From Humulus lupulus (Eukaryota > Streptophyta > Magnoliopsida > Rosales > Cannabaceae), in the NCBI RefSeq assembly GCF_963169125.1, contig NC_084799.1, positions 68,192,143 through 68,256,142 of the forward strand: 64,000 nucleotides of DNA, given 5' to 3'. Each line of letters opens with the position of its first letter. Positions within the stretch are counted from its first letter, which is position 1. Shown one piece after another: positions 1 through 10,906 of the stretch. The notes under the pieces were generated by a model that made no database searches, had not been told where the DNA came from, and saw nothing but the letters and a program-made list of their open reading frames with translations. A program made the position numbers and the translations under genes.

Positions 1-1
1 A

Positions 2-127
2 CCTATTTCCGACTTCCCGACAATGCTGCAAAGAAATGCTGAAATTCGTGATAGAAATATTCATCGCAATCTTCAAGCAGACTTGGTGGAACACATATGG
101 TCAAAATTTGGAAATCATTTTAATTAG
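2..127 (+). CDS. C-terminal fragment of a probable PIF/Harbinger-type transposase
   Basis: An open frame enters from the left edge and ends at TAG 125-127, giving 41 codons. It contains LQRNAEIRDRNIHRNLQ followed by ADLVEHIWSKFGN. The pattern of a charged RDR-N-H stretch, then LQ-DLVEHIW, then a short tail resembles the last residues of plant HARBI1/ALP1-like (DDE_Tnp4) proteins. The DDE catalytic core would lie left of the window, so it cannot be tested here. The family call is from memory of C-terminal sequence style. It fits the Harbinger-like terminus found about 340 bp downstream. An ordinary host ALP1-like gene is the alternative. Confidence 0.4.
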   Translation, partial: PISDFPTMLQRNAEIRDRNIHRNLQADLVEHIWSKFGNHFN

Positions 128-468
128 TTTTTTTTTAATTATGTTAGATTGATTAATTACGATTATGTCATTTTATAAGTTTTTTTTTTAAATTTAGTCT
201 AATTTAAATATCATGTACTATCTATTTATATTAATATATGAATTTAAAAAATTTAGTATGATAATATTTATAATTATAAAATGATATATTAAATAATAAT
301 ATGTGGGGACCATGGTTGGCAATTTTTAGGGTAGCTTGCATTGGAGTATTTTTAAGAAATATGTTGCCAAAAGTGATGTGGATGAGAGAGAAAATAAAAA
401 ATTATATTTTTTAGTTGATTTAGACATTTTAGGCAATGTTGGAGTAGTTTGCATTGGAGATGCTCTTA
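128..468 (+). mobile_element. Probable 3' non-coding end of the same PIF/Harbinger-type element
   Basis: AT-rich DNA follows the transposase stop. It ends at 449-465 with TTGCATTGGAGATGCTC and then TTA at 466-468. The reverse complement, GAGCATCTCCAATGCAA, is the kind of terminal sequence common in plant Harbinger elements and their MITEs, which use a TTA/TAA target duplication. A related stretch (TTGCATTGGAG) also occurs at 338-348. The other terminus lies outside the window, so the boundary is inferred. Confidence 0.35.
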
Positions 469-1427
469 GGGGGCTACGATGGAAAATTTTGGAATTATAT
501 GATTATGTGATATTTATGTGTATCATTATGTGATTATGTGAGTTATATCAAAATATGACTTGATATGCATGTTTAGGTGTATTAAATATGCATGTGGACC
601 CATTTCTGTTTAATTGGGTAATTTTCATAATTTGGCCCGTTATGGGTATATTTGGCATTTATATGGTATGTGTGTGGTACTTCATTATTATTTGGTTGTG
701 CATGTGTTACTCAGCAGGAGACGATCCTAGGGGGCAAGCCAGTGGGAAAGTCACAACGGGATCCATACTTGACTCGGAGTGAGTCAATGGGTATTTAGCA
801 CATTACCGGGATATTGAGTAATGAGAATAAATTTTTGATGATAAATTAGGAGTTAGTGAGATCAGGGGGAATTCTGGGAATTTTGACTATTTTATCCCGG
901 GGATCGTTTTTGGGACCCCGAGCATTAGGATTTGCTTGAGGTTACTTAAGCTTGAAGTAACCTGTCAGAATTATAAAAGAACGTTCAGAATGTTCTCTCT
1001 CCATCCTGCTCCCTTTTTCAACACCCGTTTGCATTTTCGAAGGAAACTCGAGTTTTAGGACTTGGATTCAAGAAAATATCAAGGCATAGCGATTCTAGGG
1101 AAGATTAGAAGCTTATTAGCCGGAAGATTTAGTTGGGAAACAACTCAATCGGAGGTAATCCAAGTTTTTTAAGTTCTAAGTTTTTAAGCTTTGATTGGAT
1201 ATTATGTTTTGATGAGTTTTTGGATGGATTGAGACTTGGGTTTTCATGGTTTTGGGAAATTAAGATGTGTGGGAACTTTGATTTTGGGATTTGGATATGT
1301 TTGGATAGATTTTTGGAGGATTTTAGGTGGGAAAAAACGTAGGAAATGGCTGATTTTGTGGTCAAATCGTGACCTTGTTCTAGTAAGTCGTGACTTGGAT
1401 GAAGCCAGGAGCCAAGAGGCTCTGCCT

Positions 1428-1457
1428 GGGGGGGGGGGGGGGGGGAGGGGGGGGGGG
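1428..1457 (+). repeat. Long poly-G tract inside LTR A
   Basis: Eighteen consecutive G residues (1428-1445), one A, then eleven G (1447-1457). It lies in the GC-rich block of LTR A and could form a G-quadruplex. Tracts like this are error-prone in sequencing, so the exact length is uncertain. Confidence 0.9.
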
Positions 1458-2277
1458 CAAATGCTCTCTGACTTGGGGCAAGTCGCGACCCTAAGGGCCA
1501 GGTTGCGACCGGCTTGTGCATTTTTGCCTAGATTTGGTTTTTAAGCCGTGGGAACTTAATTCTAAGGGCCTAGGATCGATCCTACTACCAATTTGAGTAG
1601 GATTCGACATCCTGGAGGCTAAGTTTGGCTCTGGAAGTATTTATTTACTCATTTTGATGATGTTTTATATTATGGTTGTGACTATGTTATCGCTAGGGGC
1701 TTGGAAACAAGATCGTTCTTGAGAGTCATTTATTGGTAACCTGTGCTTGGACCAAAGGTAAGAAAATCGCACCCAGTATGTGATGCATGCAATATATGTG
1801 AATATGGCATGGCATGAAGGTGAAATATGGAATTTTCCAGAGCTTGAATCTCTGTAATTGTGCATGATTATAATTGTGCTTGTGATTATTGATTAAGCAT
1901 GTTGAATGCCTTATATCTGGATATTTGACATATGATATATATCTGTTTGCATTATTTCATTGAGGAAGCACTGACTTATTAGTCAGGGAACAACAATGGT
2001 GTCAGTATTGATTGTGAAGCTGTGACTTATCATTCAAGATCGGCAGTAGTACTGAGCACTGGTCGTATGGTATTGGCTTATGAGTCAAGGACGGTATTAG
2101 CGTGTTTAACACAAGTCAAAATGATTAGATCTAATCAACATAATCATTAAATGCTTGACCGACCCCAAGGTCGAAGAAAACTAAAGCGCTTGTCTAGTCT
2201 AAAGACTAATTACATAGAGCTAGGGCCAAAAGGCTCAGGTGACTGAAATGTCACATGGCTTAGGGGGTGGATCCCCA

Positions 2278-2525
2278 GAGATAGACTTATCAGTCATCTA
2301 TAGAGAGATAGACTTATCAGCCATCTATACAGAAATAGACTTATCAGTCATCTATACAGAGATAGACTTATTAGTCATCTATATAGAGATAAACTTATCA
2401 GTCATCTATTTAGAGAGTGACTTATTAGTCAACTATTCAGAGAGAGACTTATTAGTCGTCTACCTCAGAGAGACTTATCAGTCGTCTACCTTAGAGAGAG
2501 AGACGTATTAGTCATCTACTTCGAG
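2278..2525 (+). repeat. Tandem array of about 27-bp units in LTR A
   Basis: Nine degenerate units are each centred on GACTTATCAGTC or GACTTATTAGTC and separated by CATCTATACAGAGATA-like spacers. Each core is a dyad, GACT followed by a 4-bp spacer and AGTC. The array sits where the 35-bp array lies in LTR E, between the donor-like and acceptor-like sites. Any open frame across it is a by-product of the 27-bp period. Confidence 0.85.
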
Positions 2526-3046
2526 CGTAGGACTTCACAATTAATGATTTGTACCTGCCTGCATGCATGAATAAGATTATTACTTCTAGGCATGCTTATT
2601 GTGATTTAGTATCATGTTATTACCTGTTTTTGAGCATGTTTAAGTTTTCTTGCTGAGCCTCGACTTACGAGTGCTATGTGGAGAAGGTAAAGGCAAAAGA
2701 AAGTTGGACCGTCCTTGAGTTGGAGAGCTTAGGTGACGATGTGTGCATATGCGACTGCTCGACCACCACGTCCAAGGGTTTAAAGAGGAACTAGGGTTAA
2801 ATCCTATTTTTCCGCTTAGGTCGGCTGGTTGTAAATCTTTTATTGTAATTAACATTTAAAATATATTTTTGGATCCCAATGTATACAGTAAACGTTTTAG
2901 TGAAACGTTGTATCTTTAACCAAAAATTTTAACCATAAACGGTTAATCACATTTAGTTACACGATTATGGCCAAATGACTCAGTCAACGAGTTTAGCACT
3001 ATTTAAAATGCACAACGTAATGGTCCCTAGGTAGTAGGGCGTTACA

Positions 3047-3518
3047 ACGCCATTCCTGATAGGTGGGACAGGCGGCTGTGTTCCTGGAGGAGGAACGTCT
3101 GAAGGATTGGCTGCCAATCCTACCAATCCTTGGGCAACAATAAAGGCCTGAAAAGCCAGGAGGGACTCTTGCATTTGGCGGGTAGCCTCTTTTTGTTCAG
3201 CTATCATGGATTCTTGATCCATGAATTGTTGTCTCAGGTGGACCACCTCTAGATCCTCCTGTTCAGGATTCATGTCCTTCTCGTTAGGATCAACAAGGTT
3301 TTCGGCCTCGTGATCCTCATTTCCCCTTCATCTTCCTCGTAATAGCCTTCATCATAGTCACCCCCATCCTCGAAGTTCTGGGAATCGTCAGGCAGAGGCC
3401 CCTGATAAGGGGTATCCTCGGGTTGGTCTTGAGGAAATGTTTGAATAAGCAATGGTTCTCCATTTTCTTATTGTTTCTGGTGAGTAGGATCAAACATGGT
3501 ATGCCTAGTGTTCACCAT
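3047..3518 (-). pseudogene. Tat-lineage gag N-terminal fragment (element I)
   Basis: Read on the minus strand, the frame begins at ATG 3518 with MVNTRHTMFDPTHQKQ and then a stop. It continues as a very acidic stretch (SQNFEDGGDYDEGYYEEDEG), shifts frame, and resumes with a Gln/Glu-rich helical segment (about 2980-3270) followed by a proline-rich tail. The tail is cut off at 3047 by LTR A. An acidic leader followed by a coiled segment is how the gag frames of Tat elements H and F also begin. Its position directly after a Tat-type primer-binding site and LTR supports gag. Only about 150 codons remain, with at least one stop and one frameshift. Confidence 0.6.
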
Positions 3519-3558
3519 TTTTGCCGATGGTAGAGATTGATTCAAGCTTCCTTCAGCT

Positions 3559-3574
3559 CTTAATGAAAGCACTA
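3559..3574 (-). other. Primer-binding site of Tat fragment I
   Basis: Reading the minus strand, TAGTGCTTTCATTAAG follows the LTR terminus by three bases. It is two bases different from the site TGGTGCTTTCATTGAG used by Tat elements H and F, and it lies at the same distance from the LTR. I could not assign the tRNA; it is not the tRNA-iMet site seen in the other elements. Confidence 0.6.
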
Positions 3575-3577
3575 AAA

Positions 3578-4559
3578 TGTATACCGAGTTTTTCATAAAC
3601 TAGAAATTTATTAAGAAGTAAGAGCTGAAAAGAAAGAATTAGAGATGAACAGTTAGGGTTTTTATGTGGTTGGGGCGTTAATGAGCCTTAGTCCACGAGT
3701 CAATAGTATTAGACTTTAGAGAGTTTCTGATAATGGAGTTTTCTACAAGTTTTAGCATAGTTTTGCTTACAAGAGAAAATTCTGGAATCTCTGCTACCGT
3801 GAACAATTGGCCCTATTTATAGGCAGTCAAACGCAGTGGGCTTGGGCTGGATTAATTCGGGCCCAATAGGAATGTAATCACAGTTTGCTCGCTAATGGAG
3901 CCATAATACAAAGAATGTTAGATAATAAAATGTAGTTAATCTGGGCCCATTGGGCTGGCTCAGGCGTGGCCAAGCCTTACAGCTGCCCATTGTACGTTAG
4001 CTCGGGCTGGTCCGCGAGGACTTCTAAGGGGATCTTGGGGACAGGATCTGTTAGAGCAGTGGCAGTACTGTTTCCTAGGAACAGTGTACATTCCGTGTGT
4101 ACCCTTTCTTGCAAGTTAGTTGAGGAGACTAACTGCTGAATTTCACGGGGACAGGTCAACATTGAGGCTAGCTAGGCTTGCCCTATCCAGAAGTCTGGTC
4201 CGGGTTCGTTTACTAATGTCCCGGTTCACTTACCAGAGTTCTGGTTCGTTCACCAAGACTCGAGTTCATTTGCCAAGATGGACATCGTGACACTGAGTAT
4301 CTCCCCTGGATTCTTGATAAGGTCTATCTCCATCGACTAGTTAGTCTGCCACCTCAATTGGCGTCCCAAAGGATGTAGGTTGGTCGGCATCGGGACTACT
4401 TAGTCTCGATTCCTTTGTTATGCTCGCGCCCATTGAACGTTGTTGGGCTCGATGGTGCTTGGGCTATTTGGGGTTTCATCCTTCCCCGTTCACCAGGTTT
4501 AGGATGGGCCCGGACCTCTTAAGAGGGCCCACGGACCCATTGGGTCATGCCACATGTCA
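3578..4559 (-). repeat. Probable 5' LTR of Tat fragment I
   Basis: On the plus strand it runs from TGTATACCGAG (3578) to CCACATGTCA (4559), giving TG...CA ends. The inner edge is fixed by the adjacent primer-binding site. The outer edge is a best guess, because the partner LTR and target duplication are absent. A TATTTATA at 3814-3821 reads TATAAATA on the minus strand and is placed like the TATA boxes in the other two Tat LTRs. Confidence 0.55.
3814..3821 (-). promoter_or_regulatory. TATA box in LTR of Tat fragment I
   Basis: TATAAATA on the minus strand, preceded by GACTGCC and followed by GGG. The spacing to the inner LTR edge (about 240 bp) matches the same motif in LTRs F and H, which marks it as the RNA polymerase II promoter of the element. 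Confidence 0.6.
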
Positions 4560-5559
4560 TGGGTGGAAAATAGGGAAAATGTTACTTATTAACATTTTAA
4601 GTAACCAATATGTTACTTTTTAAACCCAAAAAAAAAAAAGAGAAAACTGAGATTTCGGGAAAGTTTCAAATTTAGGTATATTACTTTTAAAATCTAGTAC
4701 TTTTTGATGACGTGGCAAGATATTTTTATAAATAAAATTTTGTATGTGATTTTTGTAATTATTTTATATTATATGTATATAATTGTAAAAATCTCAAATA
4801 GAAATATGTATTCGAGCTACAGAAAGATAGTGGAACGAATCCATCCAATTAGGTAAGTGGAAATTACTTGGGATATGGATTATTTTTATTTGTTTTCATA
4901 TATATGAATTTTTTTAGACTTTGTACAAATTATGGCTTTTTCTTAACTTAAACTAATTGTGTGGAAAAATATTTCCATGTTCTTATGTTTTATTGAAATA
5001 AAACCATATTTTAATTTATTGCTTGGTGTTTAAAGATTTGTATTATTTTTTGTTTTTTTACTGAAGTTTTTTCAAAAAAAATTTAGAGATAGTTTATAAA
5101 TTTGTTTTTTTATATACTCAATCCCTTTATGTTTTTTATCTCCGCTTATATGAATTTAGTGCAATGACATGCAATCTTATTGTTATAATATTTAATATTT
5201 TATGCTATTAATATCTGTATTTCTAATTTTTAATAATTAAGTTTTTTAAAATAAATTTAACAAATTATATAGATTAAAAAAATCTAAACACATTTGGATT
5301 GTTATTTATAGTTACAAATAGACCACGTAATTTTCTCTATTTTTTTAGGTAATTTTATCATTTCATCCAATTTTTTAAAAATATTTGTGTAATTATATGT
5401 TTTTTTTCTTTTACTAAATGTCAGCATTTTTAATTTTTTTTTCTAGATTAGGTTACCATAAGGAATAACTTGTTACCTTATTTTAGATTAGGTTACCATC
5501 TGAGGTAGCACGTCACTCTTTTAGATAACATAAAAATAACTTGGTAGGTTAAAAATCAT
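4560..5559. other. AT-rich DNA without recognisable gene
   Basis: A(n) and T(n) runs dominate. A run of GTTACTT / AAGTAAC half-sites occurs at 4570-4620. No coding frame of substance, RNA gene or clear transposon terminus was found. Confidence 0.5.
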
Positions 5560-5930
5560 ATCAAAAGTAACATGGTACGTTGCAAATCATATCAAAACCA
5601 ATAACAAAGAAAGTAACCTTGTAACTTGAAATATATATCAAAACCAACAACAAAGCAGAGAATTCAAAGTAACCTGATACCTTGAAACTCATATCGAAAT
5701 TATAATAACAAAGTTAGAAAAACTTAAAGTAACCTGGTATCTTGAAAATACAACATACTAGACATAGAACTAAAAATAACCTAGTACCTTGAAACATGTA
5801 TCAAAACTTACAACAAATAGAAAAGACCAAAAGTAACCCGGTACTTTCAATCCTATAGCAAAACTAACAACAAATACAGAAAACTAAAGTAACCTGGTAC
5901 CTTAAAAAACAAAATACAATAAATAAAACC
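5560..5930. repeat. Degenerate minisatellite with AAAGTAACCTGGTACCTTGAAA units
   Basis: Seven imperfect units of roughly 45-60 bp each start with a version of AGTAACCTGGTACCTTGAA and continue with ATATCAAAAC and AACAACAAA. Units begin near 5561, 5611, 5668, 5727, 5773, 5829 and 5886. A shorter GGTTACCAT form occurs just upstream at about 5450-5500. The units have diverged greatly, so the array is old. Confidence 0.65.
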
Positions 5931-7652
5931 AAATAATAGAGGAATTTTCACTAAATCAAAATGATCATGTATAGAAAATCAAATAGTATTTGTGCAGCAT
6001 CCTCTTGGAGCAATAACTAGTTGGGATGGGTCAAAAAAGGATCCAAATCTGCCAAAAATAAAAATAAAATATGATTACTTAGCAAGAACATCAATCCATC
6101 ATAATCTACTTCAGCAAAGTAAAGAATATAACACCAGCATGCTGTCAATCTAAAGTGGAGCCCAACTAGTAAATGTACCAACCAATGGTGTATAGTTGTC
6201 AATCTAGATCCTCATCCAATATTAATGCATAGTAAAAATCTTGGAAAAAGGCATCGACGCATTAAAAAGTGCATAATAGATATTAGGTACTCAAGAGTTA
6301 ATTCAACCCTAGGTTTGAGAACCTGCAAACAAAAATATCAATACTGATCTAAACAATCTTACATAATAGATATCAATACTGATCTAAACAATCTTTAAAA
6401 ATAGGTCATTTTGCCCTTATTGAACATCAAATATACAGAAATTCACAACGCAACATTAAGAAACAACTTTATTTTGATTTGATCAAAACTGTAGGCAACA
6501 TCAGCAAAAATTCTTTTTCACCCAATCAACTGGATTTAGAAAACTAACACGTAAAGCACATAGACTACCATGAAATTTAGAAAACATTTCTTAGAAAGAA
6601 CTACATAACACTCGGATCAAACTAATAATTTCAATTGTGGATATCCAAACAAAAAAGAAAGAAAATAAAATAAAGCAAACAAATTAACTCACCATAACAT
6701 AGAGGATTTGATATTGAAAGCCAGATCCCTAACCGAAGATCAACGAAATGCGTGATTGACTTTAGGACTAACTCTCAGAGTGTCAATGGAGAGAGCGAGA
6801 TTAGTAATTTGAAAGTTGAGCTTAGGACTAGCTCTCAGAGCGTCCAGTGGTCATAGCAAGATTAAAAATTTGAATAGCTAGAACAAGGAGGAAGAGGATA
6901 CATAAATGACACCAATTCTTTTTGGCAAGAACTCGAACGATGCTCTGTTCAAACGACAAACTTAGGAAGGTGCCACGACATTCAAGCTCAGTGGCGAGTC
7001 TACCATATCAATAACAGCAGCACCATCGGACTTCCTGAAATCGAAAGCCGACTGACGAGAAAAAAGCGACGAACCCCGCAACTGGACCGACTGAGCTACT
7101 CTTCGGGAAAAAATGGTGGTGGCTGATGCAAATGGAGGATTTTTTTAGTTACATAAAATATGCACGATAACACCTCTCGGAAATGAAGAATGCATAAAAA
7201 ATCCAAAAACTTCCAGATTTAGAATCTTTCTTTCTTATTTCCATATTTTAATTAATGTTTAAAAAAAATCCAGATTAATGTAAAAGCTTATTAAAAAAAA
7301 TCCAGATTTATAAAAAAAAAAACCCATTAGGTAAAGATACTACTAATCATAGATAACTTTCCGATCACTAAGAATAAAGTAGGTGTTATATTCTACATTA
7401 ATAAGGCTTCAATTTATATGATTGGGACCATGTGATAGATAGCTCGAATATTCTCGTGGAAACCTAGATTATATCTAGAAATTTACATTTGATTTGGCAA
7501 AAAAAAATTATATTTTTACATACTAAAAAAAAAATTATTTTAAGTTTTTGGGAATTTTTTTTGTATTATTATGATTTTTTCTTTTTTTTTTAATTATTTT
7601 TTAATTGTTTAGATTTATGTATAATTGTTTTTATGTTGTTTTTTAATTGTTT
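5931..7652. other. AT-rich DNA with two small local duplications
   Basis: No coding frame is convincing. Two local tandem duplications are visible. A 26-bp unit (ATCAATACTGATCTAAACAA core) occurs twice between about 6337 and 6392. A unit of about 60 bp (TTAGGACTAACTCTCAGAG core) occurs twice between about 6764 and 6876. The stretch 6740-7130 is less AT-rich than its surroundings and may be a decayed gene or element, but I cannot identify it. Confidence 0.4.
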
Positions 7653-8028
7653 ATGTTGTGTTTGATAAAATTTATGTTTTTGAATATTTTAAACACAAAA
7701 ATAGAAATATTATTTTTATTTTTGTTTCTTTATTTTAAAAAAATAAAAATATGTTTGGTAACTATTTTTATTTTTTTGTTTTTAAAAATAATAAATAATA
7801 AATGCATTTGATGACTTTTATTTTTAGTTTTTGTTTTACAATATAAAATGAAATGTTTATTTGAAAAAGATAAGAAAAAAAAACGAAAAGTCAAAAACGG
7901 TTTAAAAAATTTTAAAAGTGAAAATAATAAATAAAAATAGAGTTACCAAGTATTGTTTTATGTTTAATTGTCAAAATTTTAATTAATTAAATAAAAAAAC
8001 TATGTTTTTAAGTATTACCAAACAACAT
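7653..8028. mobile_element. hAT-like MITE (AT-rich, imperfect TIRs)
   Basis: The left end ATGTTGTGTTTGATA and the reverse complement of the right end (ATGTTGTTTGGTAATAC) are inverted repeats. A second inverted pair, GTTTGGTAACT near 7754 and AGTTACCAAGT near 7941, lies inside. The TTTGGTAA signature is typical of small plant hAT-type elements. I could not see a clean 8-bp target duplication, so the outermost bases are approximate. Confidence 0.45.
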
Positions 8029-8351
8029 CTTAGGTTTATGTATTATTATATTATTGTGTTGATGTTTAATTGGTATTTAGTTATTGTGAGACATATTTTG
8101 AATTTATATTTTTTAAGGTATTAGTATGCAGTGATTGTCTAATTGTTGTTCAATCATTATTTTTAGTTATTTTTTTTACACCATATTCTTATAATTAAAA
8201 TTATTTAAAAATCCTATTTTTAAAAACCTAAAGTAGTAAAAAAAAAAGGGAATGTAAAAAAGTTAAAAGAAAAACAACAGAAAATTGTATTGATGAAAAA
8301 CCCTTATATATAAGCTACAATAAAAAAAATAACATGTGTCTAACAAAACAT

Positions 8352-8352
<1 letters not shown>

Positions 8353-8396
<44 letters not shown>
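8353..8396. repeat. (TTA)n microsatellite
   Basis: About 14-15 uninterrupted TTA/ATT units. A short frame reading poly-leucine through it is an artefact. The rest of 8029-9177 is AT-rich and holds nothing recognisable. Confidence 0.95.
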
Positions 8397-9177
8397 GACT
8401 TAACTCGAGGAGAGAACAGATGTAAGAGAGGAGAATTAAAGTATAAAAGAAAGAACTACAAAGGAAGAGGGGATAGAAAAATTAAGAAAGAAACAAGAGA
8501 GATCCAAAAAAATTAAAATGGTGATCAAAATTAAGTAGATCCTTAAATTTATATTACAGATTTAATCATAATAGATTATAAGCATATCGGTTGGAACTTT
8601 CACATACTGACCTCTCTTCCATTCTTTTTTGTTTAGAGGTAAAGGAAATATTCATTCTCTTCCCATTCTTTTGACCTCAAACAAAAATATGTAGAATATT
8701 TATTCGTTAGAATTTTGTTTTTCCTACTTTGGTAGTCGGTCTAAAATATATGTGGATGTATAAACTTCAATCTGTTGGGACAAATCTTGATTTGGGTTTG
8801 TTTAAAAATATATTATGATATTTGGTAGATCTCAAATAATGAAGTTATTGAGGTTTTGGAGAAGTGTGAGATGATATGGACACTGGGAGGTCATCAATGG
8901 TGATAAGATAGAGGTAAACTTGTATTTTGAATGATCGAAGTAGGGACACAACTAATAATTTTTATTGATGGGGGCTTAAATATAAATGAGCAGCTCCTAA
9001 ATACCTCCATTCATTTTGAGGGATGTCACCCCTCATAATTTTAGAACCATGTCATTATAATAAATGGTTACTATAAAAGTAACAGCAGAAAGATTTATAC
9101 ATTATAATAAATGGTTACCGGATAGAGATATTGATACACACTCTTTATAGAAAAATTCAAATATTTTAAATAAGAGA

Positions 9178-9448
9178 AATTTGTGAAAATGACATCTTTT
9201 TTTTAAGTGATTTTGCACTCTGGACTACTTCTGATAATTTTTTGCAAAATAATATCTGTCTAAAATTCGACCAGTTGTCTAAATTTTTCGACCAACTGTC
9301 TAAAATTTTCGACCGACTGTTTGAATTTTTCGACCACGTGTCTAAATTTTCGACTAGCTGTCTAAATTATGAGAGATTATTTTGCAAATAATTATTAAAA
9401 CTAAGCTAGAGTACAAAATGACTTTAAAAAATAAGTCATTTTGCTAAG
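9178..9448. mobile_element. Foldback MITE with an internal minisatellite
   Basis: The left arm (9178-9255; GAAAATGAC, TTTTGCACTCTGGACTA, TTGCAAAATAAT) and the right arm (9369-9448) are inverted copies of about 80 bp. Between the arms lie about six 20-bp units (9255-9368). The long arms and the GCAAAATGACTTATTTT-like end suggest a Mutator-like MITE. The target duplication is not clear. Confidence 0.55.
9255..9368. repeat. 20-bp tandem units of the TCTAAATTTTTCGACCAACTG type
   Basis: Six units share CTAAATTTTTCGACC followed by a variable tail (AGTTGT, AACTGT, GACTGT, ACGTGT, TAGCTGT). They form the loop of the foldback element. Confidence 0.8.
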
Positions 9449-10906
9449 GGACCCAATAAATAATAATACATGTTGTTGGAGATTGTGACACATTTTCTTT
9501 CTAACCATACACTTCAACACTATTAAACACTTAGCGCCAGTTTGGTACAGTTGTGATGTAGGAAAAAACAACTGTAATTGTGCTGTGGGAAAAGCAACTG
9601 CAGCTGTGCTGTAGGAAAAAGTTGCTGAGTGCTTGGTAATTTATAGATTTTAAAGTGTTGTGAGTTAGAAAAGTTGTAGCAGAGTGTTTGGTAAACTATA
9701 TGAATAAAATATTGTTAAATATTAAAAGACCAAAATAGATGTCATACTTATTATATTTTATTAAAATAAACTCACACATACTAAATAGATTTCAATATAA
9801 ATATTATAATTTTTAAAATATGTTAAAATTAAAATATGTTTTCGATACAATACTAATAAAGTGATCATCAACAAAATTTTATATTATATAATGTACGCAT
9901 ATAATTGTATATATATTATAACTAGTTAGTGTAGCTAAAAATCTAATTATAATAATCATAGTATAATAATCTAGTCATGAAATCATCACAAATATATAAA
10001 ATTCAAGTTATGCAAAACTCTCACTTTTTATGTTTTTAATTATTTTTATTTTTTTCCCTAAAGCGTGAAGTTAATATGTATTTGATAAATTGTAAATTAA
10101 AAATATTTTGAGATGCAAAAAATAATATTATAGTGTATAATAAAATCTATATTAAATATTTTTTTTAAAAACATCTCTATGTTAATGCGATTTGTTAATA
10201 AAAAATTACTAAAATAAAAAAAAATTTAAAATATCTAATAAATATAAAATTATAAAATATTTTAGAACAAAATAAAAATATTTAAGATTTAAATAATATT
10301 GTTTGGGTGAACTCTTAATGGTTACTACCCATAAATGGTTACTTTGATATTAACAATTGGATTAAGATCAATAGTCCATATTTATAGTTTTTAATTAAAA
10401 TTTCTAAAATAAATTGTAATTTTTTCAAATTTTTAGAAGAGAGACCTAATGACATGTCGGTCACATTATTATTAAATTAAATAATTAAAAAAATCTTATC
10501 TAAATATTATATAGGAAAATTGCATTATAAATAAGCATTATATATGTAACTCATCACTTTAAGTTAATGTGACAAAAAGAAAAGGGGGAAGGATCTTGTT
10601 TAAAATCACAAAAAAGCAACATTAATATAAAACATATTAATCATGTTAGTACATTAATATATATTATCATTGAGTTGTTAGAATAATTGAGAGATAGAAA
10701 TACATGCATACTAGCTCATTATTTGTTGTCCACCAAGCTTTCATCATTTTGAATTAAAAAAGAATATGCTTAAGGTTTTTGTATTATTATTTTTTTTCGC
10801 AACTTGGAGTTCATATATAAATTAAATATTTTGATCACATTTTAAAAGTTTATTAGAATTGGTTCGTAAGTTATCTTGAGAAGTTGTTTTTCTTGTTTTA
10901 ACAAGT
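9449..10906. other. AT-rich DNA with one hAT-like MITE remnant
   Basis: At about 9533-9710 a CAGTTTGGTACAGTTGTG end and internal GTGCTGTAGGAAAAA repeats look like one half of a small hAT-type element; the partner terminus was not found. The remainder is AT-rich without coding signal. Confidence 0.4.

Larger units (their letters stand above)
469..3046 (+). repeat. Tekay/Del-type LTR 'A', 5'-truncated, without internal region
   Basis: The sequence ends in GGGCGTTACA (3037-3046), as the LTRs of element E do, and it can be followed colinearly against LTRs B, C and E over most of its length. Landmarks in order are TCACAACGGG (about 750), a GC-rich block (1370-1515), a donor-like AAAG/GTAAGAAAA (GT at 1758), the palindrome CTGACTTATTAGTCAG (1971-1986), GATTAGATCTAATC (2123-2136), a 27-bp tandem array, and the conserved GGTAAAGGCAAA (2686 on). 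The usual 5' terminus (TGTAATG) is missing; homology starts near 470-500, just after the Harbinger-like end. No primer-binding site follows position 3046, so this is a solo or 3' LTR. It abuts the gag of Tat fragment I. Confidence 0.75.

Noticed and set aside
1129..1521. Proline-rich frame of 130 codons on the minus strand
   Set aside because: Comes from the poly-G tract and GC-rich block of LTR A; absent from the other LTRs.
2239..2511. Frame with repeating IDLSVIYTE units
   Set aside because: Produced by the 27-bp period (a multiple of three) of a tandem repeat in LTR A.
8334..8516. Frame with poly-leucine
   Set aside because: Reads through a (TTA)n microsatellite.
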